A DNA stretch of 64,000 nt from Clostridium muellerianum (GTDB lineage: Bacteria; Bacillota; Clostridia; Clostridiales; Clostridiaceae). The DNA is taken from positions 62,001 through 126,000 of the forward strand of contig NZ_JABBNI010000014.1 in the NCBI RefSeq assembly GCF_012926525.1, given 5' to 3'. The notes beneath the pieces are model-generated. The model was not told the DNA's origin, searched no databases, and saw only the letters and a list, made by a program, of their open reading frames with translations. Below, in pieces: positions 15,859 through 24,199 of this stretch (its first letter is position 1; each line of letters opens with the position of its first letter). The position numbers were made by a program, and so were the translations under genes.

Positions 15859-17298
15859 ATGAAATTTTGGGAGAAGATATTTTTATGCACCTTGGTTATA
15901 TTTGAAATATTTTTTGTTCCTTCATCAATATATTTAATTAACAGCAATTTTAAACTAAATCTTAATACAGAAATTAATTCTGGAATAAGTGAGCAAAAGA
16001 GATTTTGTTCCTTTGTAGAATCAAATTTATTTTTATTTAAAATTCAAAAAGAGTCTAATTCTTACAAGACTGAGCTTGATAAACAAAGTATAGATTCAAT
16101 GATTAGTACATATTTAAATAATTTTGGAAAACAGGATATATATATTGAGGTAATAGATAATAACAATAAAATTATTTTTACTAATTTAAGCATGAATATA
16201 TCAGATAAAAGAGATGAACTTAATGTTCAGCTTAATAAAGTGAAATATATAATACGTGATATCAATGAAAAAAGTTATTTGTTCATAACTAAAAAAATAA
16301 ATTTAGATAATAATTACTATAAAATTTCTTATGTTAAGGATGTTTCAAGTGTCTATAAAAATAAGAAATACTTGTTAAATCTTCTTTTAAAATTAAATAT
16401 ATTCGTATGTATAATTTTAGCTGCAGTAACTATAGCATTAAGTAAATTTATAGTAAATCCTATAAATAAATTAATTAGAACCACTCAAAAAATAGCTGCT
16501 GGAAACTTTAGTGAAAGAGTAAAGGTAATATCAGATGATGAAGTTGGATTATTATCAAAAAATTTCAATGATATGGCAGATGTTATAGAGGATAAAATAG
16601 GAGAACTCAAAATGGCTTCAAATGACAAACAGAGATTTATTGATAATTTGGCTCATGAACTCAGAACTCCATTGACTTCTATAATAGGATATGCTGATTT
16701 CCTTAGAACTACTAAGTATGATGAAGAAACTTTTATAAATTCATTAAGCTACATATATAGCGAAGGAAAGAGATTGGAAAAGTTAGCTTTCAAATTAATG
16801 GATTTAATAGTTTTGAGAAAAGAAGATTTTAAAAAGAAAAGTGAAAATACTTCTGAATTGCTAATTGAAATTAAAAATTCTCTACAGCCGAAATTAGAGG
16901 AGAAAAATATTCATTTAGAAATTTCGAATGAAGATTTAAATTTATTAATGGATAAAGAGTTAATAATGGTAATGATAACCAATTTTATTGATAATGCTAT
17001 TAAAGCATCTAAAATTGGTGATAAAATATACTTAAAAGTGTATAAAGATAGTAGTTCTAATATAATACTAGAAGTTAAAGATAGTGGAATTGGTATTCCA
17101 GAAGAGGACATAGCAAAGGTAATAGAACCATTTTTTATGGTGGACAAATCCAGAGCAAGGGCTAATAATGGTGTAGGACTTGGACTTTCTTTATGTGCTG
17201 AAATTGCTAAAATTCATAATGCTAGGATTGATATAGAAAGCAAGGTTGGAGAGGGGACCACAATAAAGGTAATTTTTTGGAGAAAAAATATTCCATAA
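15859..17298 (+). CDS. Membrane sensor histidine kinase
   Basis: 479 residues, starting on the base after the regulator's stop with GGAGG inside the regulator's last codons. Layout: TM1 (about 8-26), an extracytoplasmic sensor of about 145 residues, TM2 (about 176-197), HAMP (IVNPINKLIRTTQKIAAG), HisKA with His in LAHELRTPLTS, N box (NFIDNAIKAS), G1 (DSGIGIPEED), F box (EPFFMVDKSRA) and G2 (GVGLGLSL). A classic envelope-sensing kinase. The extracellular domain has no family I recognise. Confidence 0.93.
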   Translation: MKFWEKIFLCTLVIFEIFFVPSSIYLINSNFKLNLNTEINSGISEQKRFCSFVESNLFLFKIQKESNSYKTELDKQSIDSMISTYLNNFGKQDIYIEVIDNNNKIIFTNLSMNISDKRDELNVQLNKVKYIIRDINEKSYLFITKKINLDNNYYKISYVKDVSSVYKNKKYLLNLLLKLNIFVCIILAAVTIALSKFIVNPINKLIRTTQKIAAGNFSERVKVISDDEVGLLSKNFNDMADVIEDKIGELKMASNDKQRFIDNLAHELRTPLTSIIGYADFLRTTKYDEETFINSLSYIYSEGKRLEKLAFKLMDLIVLRKEDFKKKSENTSELLIEIKNSLQPKLEEKNIHLEISNEDLNLLMDKELIMVMITNFIDNAIKASKIGDKIYLKVYKDSSSNIILEVKDSGIGIPEEDIAKVIEPFFMVDKSRARANNGVGLGLSLCAEIAKIHNARIDIESKVGEGTTIKVIFWRKNIP

Positions 17299-17427
17299 AA
17301 AAGTAAATAATGCTATAATGAATTCATATTTTGGAGATATGGCTGAGGCGTTTGTATATTTTTAGCTTATGTATTTATTCGATCGCTACCATTGCTAATA
17401 CCTTCACTTTTCTAATTGTATAATATT

Positions 17428-17450
17428 TAGGGAAGTTTATAAGCTTCCCT
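17428..17450. terminator. Weak hairpin after the kinase gene
   Basis: AGGGAAG-TTTATAAG-CTTCCCT stem of 7 bp without a good T-run. It may end the kinase transcript or the convergent small gene. Confidence 0.35.
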
Positions 17451-17462
17451 GAAAAATAAATC

Positions 17463-17669
17463 TTATTCAGTGTAATCAGTTACAGTTTCAGTAGTTTTAG
17501 AAGCCCATTCTTTTTCTTCAGGAAAATTAGGAAATAATGAGTTTTTGTCATCTTCGGATGCACTTGCAGATTCAATAGTTATATTGGAAGAAGTTGATAT
17601 TCCACGAGATTGTGATGTTGATGATGAATTTAATATTCTGTCATTTTTATTTGGATTATTCTTTTTCAT
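17463..17669 (-). CDS. Small Ser/Thr-rich hypothetical protein (68 aa)
   Basis: Starts MKKNNPNKNDR at 17669, with TTGGAGG 7 bases upstream; an ATG 13 codons earlier has no ribosome site. The product is short, highly polar, about one third Ser/Thr/Asn in the middle (SSSTSQSRGISTSS) and acidic near the end. It has no signal peptide or membrane segment. It resembles small unstructured proteins often seen in spore-formers, and a similar tiny Asn/Ser-rich gene lies at 38518-38652. Function not recognised. Confidence 0.6.
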   Translation of the reverse strand: MKKNNPNKNDRILNSSSTSQSRGISTSSNITIESASASEDDKNSLFPNFPEEKEWASKTTETVTDYTE

Positions 17670-17789
17670 AAAAACACCTCCAAATGTATTATGTACAACT
17701 AAATTCAAATTATTAATTGGGAAAATTTATCTGATGACGTATATAACTATACTATAATTATCAATATATTTGTGTGGGAGGAATAGAAT

Positions 17790-18641
17790 TTGTTTTTTAA
17801 TGATATTTTAGTAAAGAAGCATTTAAAAATAAAAGAAACACCTAACTATATATACATAGCTCCTCATCCTCTGCTTAGAAAATATATTGCACACTATACT
17901 ATATTATTTCCAAACCCAAAGGAAACGGCAAAGTGCAGTGATAATATTAATGATTTAACTTTAATACCTGACTGCAGTGGTTGTATCATATATACTTATG
18001 AAAACAATGATTTTTCATTAAGACTTTGGGGTTCAACAACAAAAACAGTTATAGTAAAAAATGATGTGAACTTTAAAAAGATAAGATTCTTTATTGAGTT
18101 TGTACCTGGTGGATTACATGCTATTACTGGAATAAAACAATCAGAATTATGTGACATTCAAACAGAAGTAGATGAAGTAGACAAGTACTTATTCTGTGCA
18201 TTAATTCATGCTATAGAAAATTCAAATGATATAGATGATATGGTTTCAAGGGCTGACATGATTTTTTTGAAAGCAGTAGAGAAAAATAACAAACAGCATG
18301 CAGTTATAGATTCTGTTTTAAAGAGAATTAAGTGTTCAAATGGAATATTGCAAGTGAAGGAATTGGCATTAGATGAATATATAAGTGAACGACATTTAAA
18401 TAGGCTGTTTAATGAGTATATTGGGATAAATCCTAAAATGTTTTCAAGACTTGTAAGGGTAAATCATTCAATTAACATATTTAAAAAATTTGATTATAAG
18501 AATTGTTCAAATATAGCTCAAGTCCTGAATTATTTTGATCAATCACATTTTATTCATGATTTTGAGCAAATATGCGGTGTTTCTCCTAATTCATTTTTTA
18601 GAAACATGTCCGATTTTTACAATGAACCATTTAAATATTGA
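17790..18641 (+). CDS. AraC-family transcriptional regulator
   Basis: 283 residues starting with TTG at 17790, 7 bases after GGGAGGA; no better start is in frame. The N-terminal part (about 20-140) resembles the DUF6597-type domain of AraC-like proteins (LIPDCSGCIIYTYEN, VEFVPGG-like FIEFVPGGLHAI). The C-terminal third holds the two AraC helix-turn-helix motifs (LQVKELALDEYISERHLNRL and NIAQVLNYFDQSHFIHDF) and the family signature up to CGVSPNSFFR. It probably regulates itself and the VOC protein gene 67 bp downstream, the usual partner of this regulator type. Ligand unknown. Confidence 0.88.
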   Translation: MFFNDILVKKHLKIKETPNYIYIAPHPLLRKYIAHYTILFPNPKETAKCSDNINDLTLIPDCSGCIIYTYENNDFSLRLWGSTTKTVIVKNDVNFKKIRFFIEFVPGGLHAITGIKQSELCDIQTEVDEVDKYLFCALIHAIENSNDIDDMVSRADMIFLKAVEKNNKQHAVIDSVLKRIKCSNGILQVKELALDEYISERHLNRLFNEYIGINPKMFSRLVRVNHSINIFKKFDYKNCSNIAQVLNYFDQSHFIHDFEQICGVSPNSFFRNMSDFYNEPFKY

Positions 18642-18708
18642 TGTACAATAAATACTGCAAGAGGAATTTAAATAGAAAATTATTTATATATGGCGAAGGA
18701 GGTACAGT

Positions 18709-19083
18709 ATGAAAAGGGCAATGATGCAAATTTATGTAAAAGGGAGTGGAGAGGCTGTAGAATTGTATTTAAAAGCTTTTAATGCCACCTTGGGTTTTAA
18801 CGTAAAAAATTCTGACGACACATTTTATCATTCAGAACTTGATGTTTGTGGCCATACCTTAGCGGTAGCTGAGGCGAAGGATAGCATGGATAAAAGGATT
18901 ACAGGCAACACAATGCAGTTTTGCTTTCATTATGGCAAAGGAAATGAGGATATGATTAAAAAGGCTTATGAGATACTTAAAGAAGGTAGTGAGATTCTAT
19001 TTCCGTTAGGTCCTTGTGATTTTAGTCCATTGTGTACAGATTTTATTGATAAGTTTGGTGTTAGATGGTGTCTTTTTGTATAA
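18709..19083 (+). CDS. VOC-superfamily protein (PhnB/glyoxalase-like)
   Basis: 124 residues. One betaalphabetabetabeta half (QIYVKGSGEAVELYLKAFNA) is followed by a second (NTMQFCFHYGKGNEDMIKKAYEILKEG) and the closing block DFIDKFGVRWCLFV, all typical of PhnB-type members of the vicinal-oxygen-chelate fold. The metal ligands of true glyoxalases are not all evident, so it may bind a small molecule rather than catalyse. It follows the AraC regulator on the same strand with its own GGAGG. Confidence 0.8.
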   Translation: MKRAMMQIYVKGSGEAVELYLKAFNATLGFNVKNSDDTFYHSELDVCGHTLAVAEAKDSMDKRITGNTMQFCFHYGKGNEDMIKKAYEILKEGSEILFPLGPCDFSPLCTDFIDKFGVRWCLFV

Positions 19084-19126
19084 TTGATTCTACAGATTAT
19101 GAGCATAACACAAAGGAGAGATTTAA

Positions 19127-19192
19127 ATGAAATTTGTATGTCCACTTATAGCTGTTAGTGATATTGAAGCTTCAAAAAATTTTTATTTATAA
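19127..19192 (+). pseudogene. Truncated glyoxalase/VOC gene (21 codons)
   Basis: A good ribosome site (AAAGGAGAG) and ATG begin MKFVCPLIAVSDIEASKNFY, a typical glyoxalase-type N-terminus, but a TAA follows at once and no continuation exists in any frame before the next gene. It reads as the 5' stub of a deleted VOC-family gene next to the intact one. Confidence 0.65.
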
Positions 19193-19207
19193 TTGGGGGA
19201 TTAAAAA

Positions 19208-19474
19208 ATGATAGAATCAAGATGTGGTATTTTATGCTCAGAATGTAAATATAGAGAACAAGTTAATTGTAAAGGTTGTGTACATATTGATAAACCTTTT
19301 TGGGGTAAGAGTTGTCCAATAAAATCTTGTTGCGAAAGCAAGGAATTTTTACATTGTGGAAAATGTAGTGATTTTCCCTGCGATTTGCTTAATCAGTTTT
19401 CATATGATAAAAAGCAGGGTGATGATGGAAAAAGGATAGAACAATGCAAAAAATGGGATTGCATATGTAAATAA
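19208..19474 (+). CDS. DUF3795 cysteine-rich protein
   Basis: 88 residues with 14 cysteines (CGILCSECKYRE, CKGCVH, CPIKSCCESK, HCGKCSDFPCDLL, CKKWDCIC), the spacing of DUF3795, a clostridial and methanogen family presumed to bind metal or an Fe-S cluster. Members are often about twice this length; this one is the short N-terminal form. ATG 6 bases after GGGGG. A strong terminator follows. Biochemical role unknown. Confidence 0.85.
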   Translation: MIESRCGILCSECKYREQVNCKGCVHIDKPFWGKSCPIKSCCESKEFLHCGKCSDFPCDLLNQFSYDKKQGDDGKRIEQCKKWDCICK

Positions 19475-19547
19475 AAAAATAATTAGAAAGTTTAAGGAAC
19501 AAATCAATAAAAGAATATATGCTTAAATAGAAATCATAGGCTAAATA

Positions 19548-19600
19548 GGAACATAAATAGGTTTGAATTTGTATCAAACTATTTATGTTCCATGTTTTTT
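19548..19600 (+). terminator. Hairpin terminator after the DUF3795 gene
   Basis: GGAACATAAATAGGTTTGA pairs with TCAAACTATTTATGTTCC (one bulge), then CATGTTTTTTTTG. Confidence 0.85.
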
Positions 19601-19622
19601 TTGTAAATGTAATTTATAATTG

Positions 19623-20843
19623 TTAACTGTTCAATATAGTATCATATAACTCTTTCGTAGCGGAACTTAACTTAATTCCTAATTCAGTTTTGTATAGCCG
19701 TTCTACTGTTTTATACTGCTTAATAAATGATGCTCTATCATTCATATTAAAATATAATTTTAAACACATTTTATTTGTATACTCATCTAAAGGATATATT
19801 TTTAAAATATTAAAAATAATTCTTTTAGCATCACTATAATTATTTGTTTTCATATAGTAATCTATTAATTTTTTTGCTAATTTGTGGTATTCTATAGAAT
19901 ACAGTTCTCTTTGGTAGAATAACCAGGCAAAATCGTTACCCTCAAGATAAGGGTTTTTATATAGTAAAAATGCCTTCTTATACTTTTTTATAGTATTCTC
20001 AGTTATATTAATGTCACAACTTAAAATAGAATGAAATTCTACAGTATCAATATATACATCAATAATAGAAAACCAATAACAACCATTTATAAATTTAATA
20101 TCAAAGTTTATATTACATGAATTTAGAGTTTGCTTCATCTTATATAATGTAGTATGTAATCGATTGTTAACTTTATCAGGACTGCATTCTGGCCAAAGAG
20201 TATCGCAGATTTCCCATTTAGAAATTTCTTGCTCACGGTTCTGTAGTAAATATGCAAATAGTTCTTCAGATTTTTTTGTGCGCCACTTCACAGGAGAATT
20301 ACTGTTATTTCCATAAACTAGTAATTTACCAAAGCAGTATATACGAGCTTTATAGATTTTTAAAAGGCTGTGAACATTACTAAATGGAGTTTGTAATTTA
20401 TAATCAACTTTGTTATTAGGATTTTCCATGTAACTTATATCTCTTGTTATACCTAAAATACTTAAATTATTTTCTGATTTATTAAATATAAGATTAGTTG
20501 TGATTTTTACTTTTTTAATTGTGCCATCTTTGCAATATTGATCATAGACGTCAACATTCGGAAGGATATTTTCACTTCTAGCTCCATCTAAAAATTGATA
20601 TAACATATTTATACAATGAGATTTTAATTTTTTTAGTGATTCAGGAGTAAGACAATCTTCAGGCTTTTCTTTTAATGATTCTTCTACAGTTAATCCTCTT
20701 AAATTAAAAATAGAAGGACTTATATATTTAAAACAGTTGCTTGCTAAATCGAATAACCATATGCATTCAACTGTATTTTCCGTAGTCAATTTATATTTTT
20801 TAATTAATTCTAAGTATTCTTCTTCATTGTTAAAATTATCCAT
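19623..20843 (-). CDS. PAS domain - SARP-type (winged helix + bacterial transcriptional activator domain) regulator
   Basis: 406 residues from the ATG at 20843, 5 bases after AGGTGA. The N-terminal part (about 15-140) reads as a PAS sensor (CIWLFDLASNCFKYISPSIF, the YCKDGTIKKVKITTNLIF strand pair, GITRDIS). From about 165 comes an OmpR-like winged helix in SARP context (IYCFGKLLVYGN, KWRTKKSEELFAYLLQNREQ, VNNRLHTTLYKMKQTL), then the helical bacterial transcriptional activator domain (YLEGNDFAWLFYQRELY, IFNILKIYPLDEYTNKMCLKLYF). SARP proteins bind 11-bp-spaced direct repeats. Such repeats lie in the divergent intergenic region before the PocR chemoreceptor gene (21200-21218). Fusion to a PAS domain suggests direct sensing of a cofactor, metabolite or redox state. 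Confidence 0.85.
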   Translation of the reverse strand: MDNFNNEEEYLELIKKYKLTTENTVECIWLFDLASNCFKYISPSIFNLRGLTVEESLKEKPEDCLTPESLKKLKSHCINMLYQFLDGARSENILPNVDVYDQYCKDGTIKKVKITTNLIFNKSENNLSILGITRDISYMENPNNKVDYKLQTPFSNVHSLLKIYKARIYCFGKLLVYGNNSNSPVKWRTKKSEELFAYLLQNREQEISKWEICDTLWPECSPDKVNNRLHTTLYKMKQTLNSCNINFDIKFINGCYWFSIIDVYIDTVEFHSILSCDINITENTIKKYKKAFLLYKNPYLEGNDFAWLFYQRELYSIEYHKLAKKLIDYYMKTNNYSDAKRIIFNILKIYPLDEYTNKMCLKLYFNMNDRASFIKQYKTVERLYKTELGIKLSSATKELYDTILNS

Positions 20844-21199
20844 ACTCTTCACCTGTTTTTGTTGTTTTATTAAATAGTATTGACATATTGTAATTATGCT
20901 AAATTTTAAAGTTACTCCTAATATAATGAATAGTTTTAAATTGAAAATCTTTAATATAATCTAAAATTCTTATACTAATGAGAAAATCTTATCATAATGT
21001 ACAATTTAATTTATTATTACAATTTGAATTCATACATAATCATAAATCCCATATTGAAGAATTGCAAGCATATTGCGACAAAATGTACAAAAGTTCTAGT
21101 ATAAAATTAATATTTTATATTGTAACATAATGAGAAAAATAATTACAATAGGTAAAAATCAGAGGAAATAATATTAAGATATGTAGTAAAATATAAAAA
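20844..21199. other. AT-rich divergent intergenic region
   Basis: No reading frame or RNA recognised. It contains the start region of the PAS-SARP gene and leads into the repeat-bearing promoter at 21200. Confidence 0.5.
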
Positions 21200-21234
21200 A
21201 TGGTCAGAATATGGTCAGTGCATATTGTTATAAT
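21200..21234 (+). promoter_or_regulatory. SARP-type direct repeats and -10 box upstream of the PocR chemoreceptor
   Basis: ATGGTCAG occurs at 21200-21207 and 21211-21218, exactly 11 bp apart, and a TATAAT box lies at 21229-21234, 10 bp after the second repeat; there is no -35. This is the geometry described for SARP-activated promoters (direct repeats one helical turn apart, about 8 bp before the -10). It leaves a 5' leader of about 130 nt. Binding by the divergent PAS-SARP protein is inferred. Confidence 0.6.
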
Positions 21235-21369
21235 AAATAAGTAAATTTATTAAGTTATGTATAAATATGAAATAAATAGATTAAGGAACATGTCCACATT
21301 TAGAAATATATATAATTTATCAAGCTTAATTAGATAATTTGAATTTATTATATTTTGGAGGAGTTATTT

Positions 21370-22416
21370 ATGATAAAAATGATTAATGGTAATGATGTTG
21401 ACTTAAATTTAATAGAGGTAAAGGATGTTATTAATGTTGATTTACTTCAAAAATTTCAAGATAATTTTGCAGAAAGTATGGACATTGCTAGTATAACTGT
21501 AGATATTAATGGAAATCCAGTAACTAAGCCAAGTTCTTATACAGATTTTTGTATGAAGTTTACCCAATCAACTAAGATTGGTAATGATAGATGTGCTAAA
21601 TCACATAAAAGAGGCGGTGAAGAAGCAGCAAGAACAGGAAGACCATGTGTTTATACTTGTCATGCAGGATTAGTTGATTTTGCTGCACCTATAATAGTAG
21701 AAGGCAGACAAATAGGAACAATTTTAGGCGGACAAATATTAACTTCTAAACAAAATGAATCAAAATATAGACAAACAGCAAATGAAATTGGAGTTAATGA
21801 AGATGGGTATGTTGAAGCAGTAAATAAGATAAAAATTACTACTGAGAAAAGTGTAAATGCAGCTGCAGAAGTTTTATATGTTATTGCTAATGCATTATCT
21901 AAAATAGGATATGAAGAGTTGAAAATTAAAAATATGTCTCAGGTGCTTTCAGATAATTTTAATCAAATTTCAGCTACTATGGAAGAATTATCAGCATCTG
22001 CAGTTAATGTTACTAATAACCAGCATACTTTAAGTGAAGAAATAATTAATGTAAAAGATGTATCTATGGAAATTAACACAATACTTGATTCAATAAAAAG
22101 TATAGCAGATCAAACTAAAATGCTTGGATTAAATGCATCCATAGAGGCAGCAAGAGCGGGAGAAGCAGGAAGAGGTTTTGGTGTAGTTGCAAAAGAAATA
22201 GGAAATTTGTCTCAAAATTCTAAGGAAACAGCTTTAAAAATATCAAATCTAACAGGTAAAATACAAAAATCAGTAGATAAAACTACGGAATCTTCTACTG
22301 CTACATTAGAAACTACAGAACAGCAGTCTGCTGCAATTGAAGAAGTTACTGCAAATTTACAGCAGGTTACAGAACTTACAGATACATTAAATAGATTAGT
22401 AAATTCTCATAAGTAA
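21370..22416 (+). CDS. Soluble chemoreceptor with PocR ligand-binding domain
   Basis: 348 residues from the ATG at 21370 (GGAGGAG 8 bases before; the TTG at 21355 overlaps that site). It has no membrane segment. Residues about 15-185 form a PocR-type sensory domain: [20 protein letters not shown], the Cys-bearing [28 protein letters not shown] and GTILGGQIL. The rest is a methyl-accepting signalling domain with the hairpin tip [20 protein letters not shown]. It would signal to CheA/CheW from the cytoplasm. PocR domains sense small hydroxylated compounds (the namesake controls propanediol genes), and the Cys-rich motif may bind a metal. The divergent regulator may control it. Confidence 0.9.
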   Translation: MIKMINGNDVDLNLIEVKDVINVDLLQKFQDNFAESMDIASITVDINGNPVTKPSSYTDFCMKFTQSTKIGNDRCAKSHKRGGEEAARTGRPCVYTCHAGLVDFAAPIIVEGRQIGTILGGQILTSKQNESKYRQTANEIGVNEDGYVEAVNKIKITTEKSVNAAAEVLYVIANALSKIGYEELKIKNMSQVLSDNFNQISATMEELSASAVNVTNNQHTLSEEIINVKDVSMEINTILDSIKSIADQTKMLGLNASIEAARAGEAGRGFGVVAKEIGNLSQNSKETALKISNLTGKIQKSVDKTTESSTATLETTEQQSAAIEEVTANLQQVTELTDTLNRLVNSHK

Positions 22417-22642
22417 ATTAAAACTTTAGTAAGTTGAAAATTTAAATTCTGAATAATTTTTTCTTCAAATTAAAATAGTTTGCTAATAAGCTGTGTTATT
22501 CGTAGCAATGACTTAAATTAGTAGTAAATAATTTATCACAAATAAAATGTACTTGAATTAATACTTAATAAATATAGTATGGTGATATTAAAAAAGTATA
22601 TGGACAAATAGCAATAAAAATTATTTTAGTTTTGCAAAGTAA

Positions 22643-22686
22643 AAAAAGCTGGAGCCTCACTAAATTTGAGACTTCAGTTTTTATTA
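22643..22686. terminator. Bidirectional hairpin between chemoreceptor and flavodoxin genes
   Basis: AAAAAAAGCTGGAGCCTC pairs imperfectly with GAGACTTCAGTTTTTAT. Homopolymer runs on both sides. The rest of the 300-bp gap (22417-22719) shows nothing else. Confidence 0.65.
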
Positions 22687-22719
22687 TTATAAATGTAGTT
22701 CTTCTTGGCTTTATTGATT

Positions 22720-23343
22720 TTAACGTATAAAACTAGTAACTGCTTTTGGTTCTTTTTCTGGCAGTTGAACTCCTGTTTCTTTACCAGCTTGAATAGATTT
22801 TAAAAGCCAGGCCATGTTTTTACCTAGTGTTCTCATGGTTTGCATTCCCTCTAAATCTTGTTTTACCTCTTCTGGAGTATTACCATGAACCATGTTCCAA
22901 TATTGAGAAGATACAATAGGCATATTTGAAATAGTAAAATACTTATTTAATTGTTCAAAAGCTGCTGTTGCACCACTACGGCGGCAACTTACAATTGCAG
23001 CACCAGGTTTATATTGAAAGCAGTTTCCAGCAGTGAAAAACCTATCTAAAAAAGGAGTTATTTGACCAGAAGCACTGGCATAATGTACAGGAGAACCAAA
23101 GATAAAAGCATCAGCTTTTTTAGCTTTTTCTAAGGCAATATTTACAGTATCATCATTAAATACACACATACCATCAGTTTTAGAACAGCCTCCACAACCC
23201 ATACAGCCGCGAATTGGCTTGTTTTCAACGTGGAAGATTTCAGCTTCAATATTTTCCTTTTCTAATTCTTTAGCAATTTCAGTTAAAGCTGTATAGGTAC
23301 AGCCTTTATCTTTAGGACTACCATTAATAAGTAATACTTTCAT
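22720..23343 (-). CDS. Flavodoxin-family NAD(P)H-dependent FMN reductase / iron-sulfur flavoprotein-like
   Basis: 207 residues. The FMN phosphate loop is LINGSPKDKGCTYTAL (about 4-19). A Cys motif GCMGCGGCSKTDGMC (about 47-61) could ligate a 4Fe-4S cluster as in Isf-type proteins. FGSPVHYASASGQITPFLDR binds the flavin ring. SCRRSGATAAFEQLNKYF completes the family pattern. It acts in the cytoplasm as an electron-transfer or quinone/nitro reductase; the natural substrate is unclear. It has a single-gene unit with its own ribosome site. Confidence 0.9.
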   Translation of the reverse strand: MKVLLINGSPKDKGCTYTALTEIAKELEKENIEAEIFHVENKPIRGCMGCGGCSKTDGMCVFNDDTVNIALEKAKKADAFIFGSPVHYASASGQITPFLDRFFTAGNCFQYKPGAAIVSCRRSGATAAFEQLNKYFTISNMPIVSSQYWNMVHGNTPEEVKQDLEGMQTMRTLGKNMAWLLKSIQAGKETGVQLPEKEPKAVTSFIR

Positions 23344-23614
23344 TTTTACACCTCATTTTAATTGTATATATTAAGTATTTATACTATTAATATACAACAA
23401 TATAATTAAAAAAGATAGAAGGCACCTAAAAGTACTATAGTAACTAAAAGGAAAGTTAGAAATAAAACATGTATTTTTTTTAATTGATGATATTAAAATA
23501 CTAATAAGGTTGGTCTAGAAAATGACATACAAAAGGATCGATTTAGATTTAAAGAGTTGTGTAATTGAACTTATATTAGTTGAGAAATTTAGATTTCTAA
23601 TTGCATGGAATGCA

Positions 23615-23643
23615 TTGACAAAAAAGCATACAGATGTTACAAT
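23615..23643 (+). promoter_or_regulatory. Sigma-A promoter of the DUF6323/DUF6179-like operon
   Basis: TTGACA (23615-23620), 17-bp spacer, TACAAT (23638-23643). Expected start about 75 bp before the GTG at 23726. The rest of the 380-bp gap (23344-23725) holds nothing recognised. Confidence 0.75.
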
Positions 23644-23725
23644 ATATAAATAAACACCATATCATTTTAATTGTAACATATTTTAAAATAAAAGTCAATA
23701 CTTTTTTTGAAAGGAAGTTTTAAAA

Positions 23726-24193
23726 GTGAAAAATTCTATTGATATATTTCAAAGCAATTCACTAGGAAAACAAGTTTTTAATGACATAATTAAGTGTAAT
23801 GAATTTACAAGTGAATATGGGTTAAAGCTTTTAGAGGAAGATGTTAAAGAAATTATTAATACTAGAAATACGGCACTTGAGAAAAGTGGAAGAATAGAGT
23901 TTAATGGTCAAATTATAAGTAAAATTATTACAGCTTTTTGCGATTCACCATATATATCACAATATAATTATGGTGATACTATAAATCAACTTGTGGAAAT
24001 TTTTTATAATTATAAAAATGAAACCCTAGATTATATAAGTGATGATGAGTTAATAGAGATTATGGAGGAAAAATTTGATAACTATTGTCAAGGATCCTTA
24101 GAGCTTTTAGAAGGAACGGTATTATATAAAATTGCTGATAATATAAGAAACGGTATTAAAGATTATACAAATCTTGATAATGAAAAGGATTGA
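23726..24193 (+). CDS. DUF6323-like protein
   Basis: 155 residues starting with GTG 9 bases after AAGGAAG. Soluble, acidic, mostly helical; recognisable blocks are LKLLEEDVKEIINTRNTALEK, AFCDSPYISQ and SDDELIEIMEEKFD. From memory this matches the clostridial family DUF6323, nearly always found directly before a DUF6179 gene, as here (6-bp gap). The LxxxDVxEIxxTRNxxLxxxxRIEFG-type core implies a conserved fold, but no catalytic motif is apparent. Function unknown; probably a complex with the next gene product. Confidence 0.7.
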   Translation: MKNSIDIFQSNSLGKQVFNDIIKCNEFTSEYGLKLLEEDVKEIINTRNTALEKSGRIEFNGQIISKIITAFCDSPYISQYNYGDTINQLVEIFYNYKNETLDYISDDELIEIMEEKFDNYCQGSLELLEGTVLYKIADNIRNGIKDYTNLDNEKD

Positions 24194-24199
24194 TGGGTT

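Noticed and set aside
17333-17347. GGAGATATGGCTGAG resembles the 5' end of a serine tRNA.
   Set aside because: Only about 15 bases match. The following sequence cannot form the D-arm, anticodon arm, T-arm or 3' acceptor strand, so there is no tRNA and too little for a remnant call.
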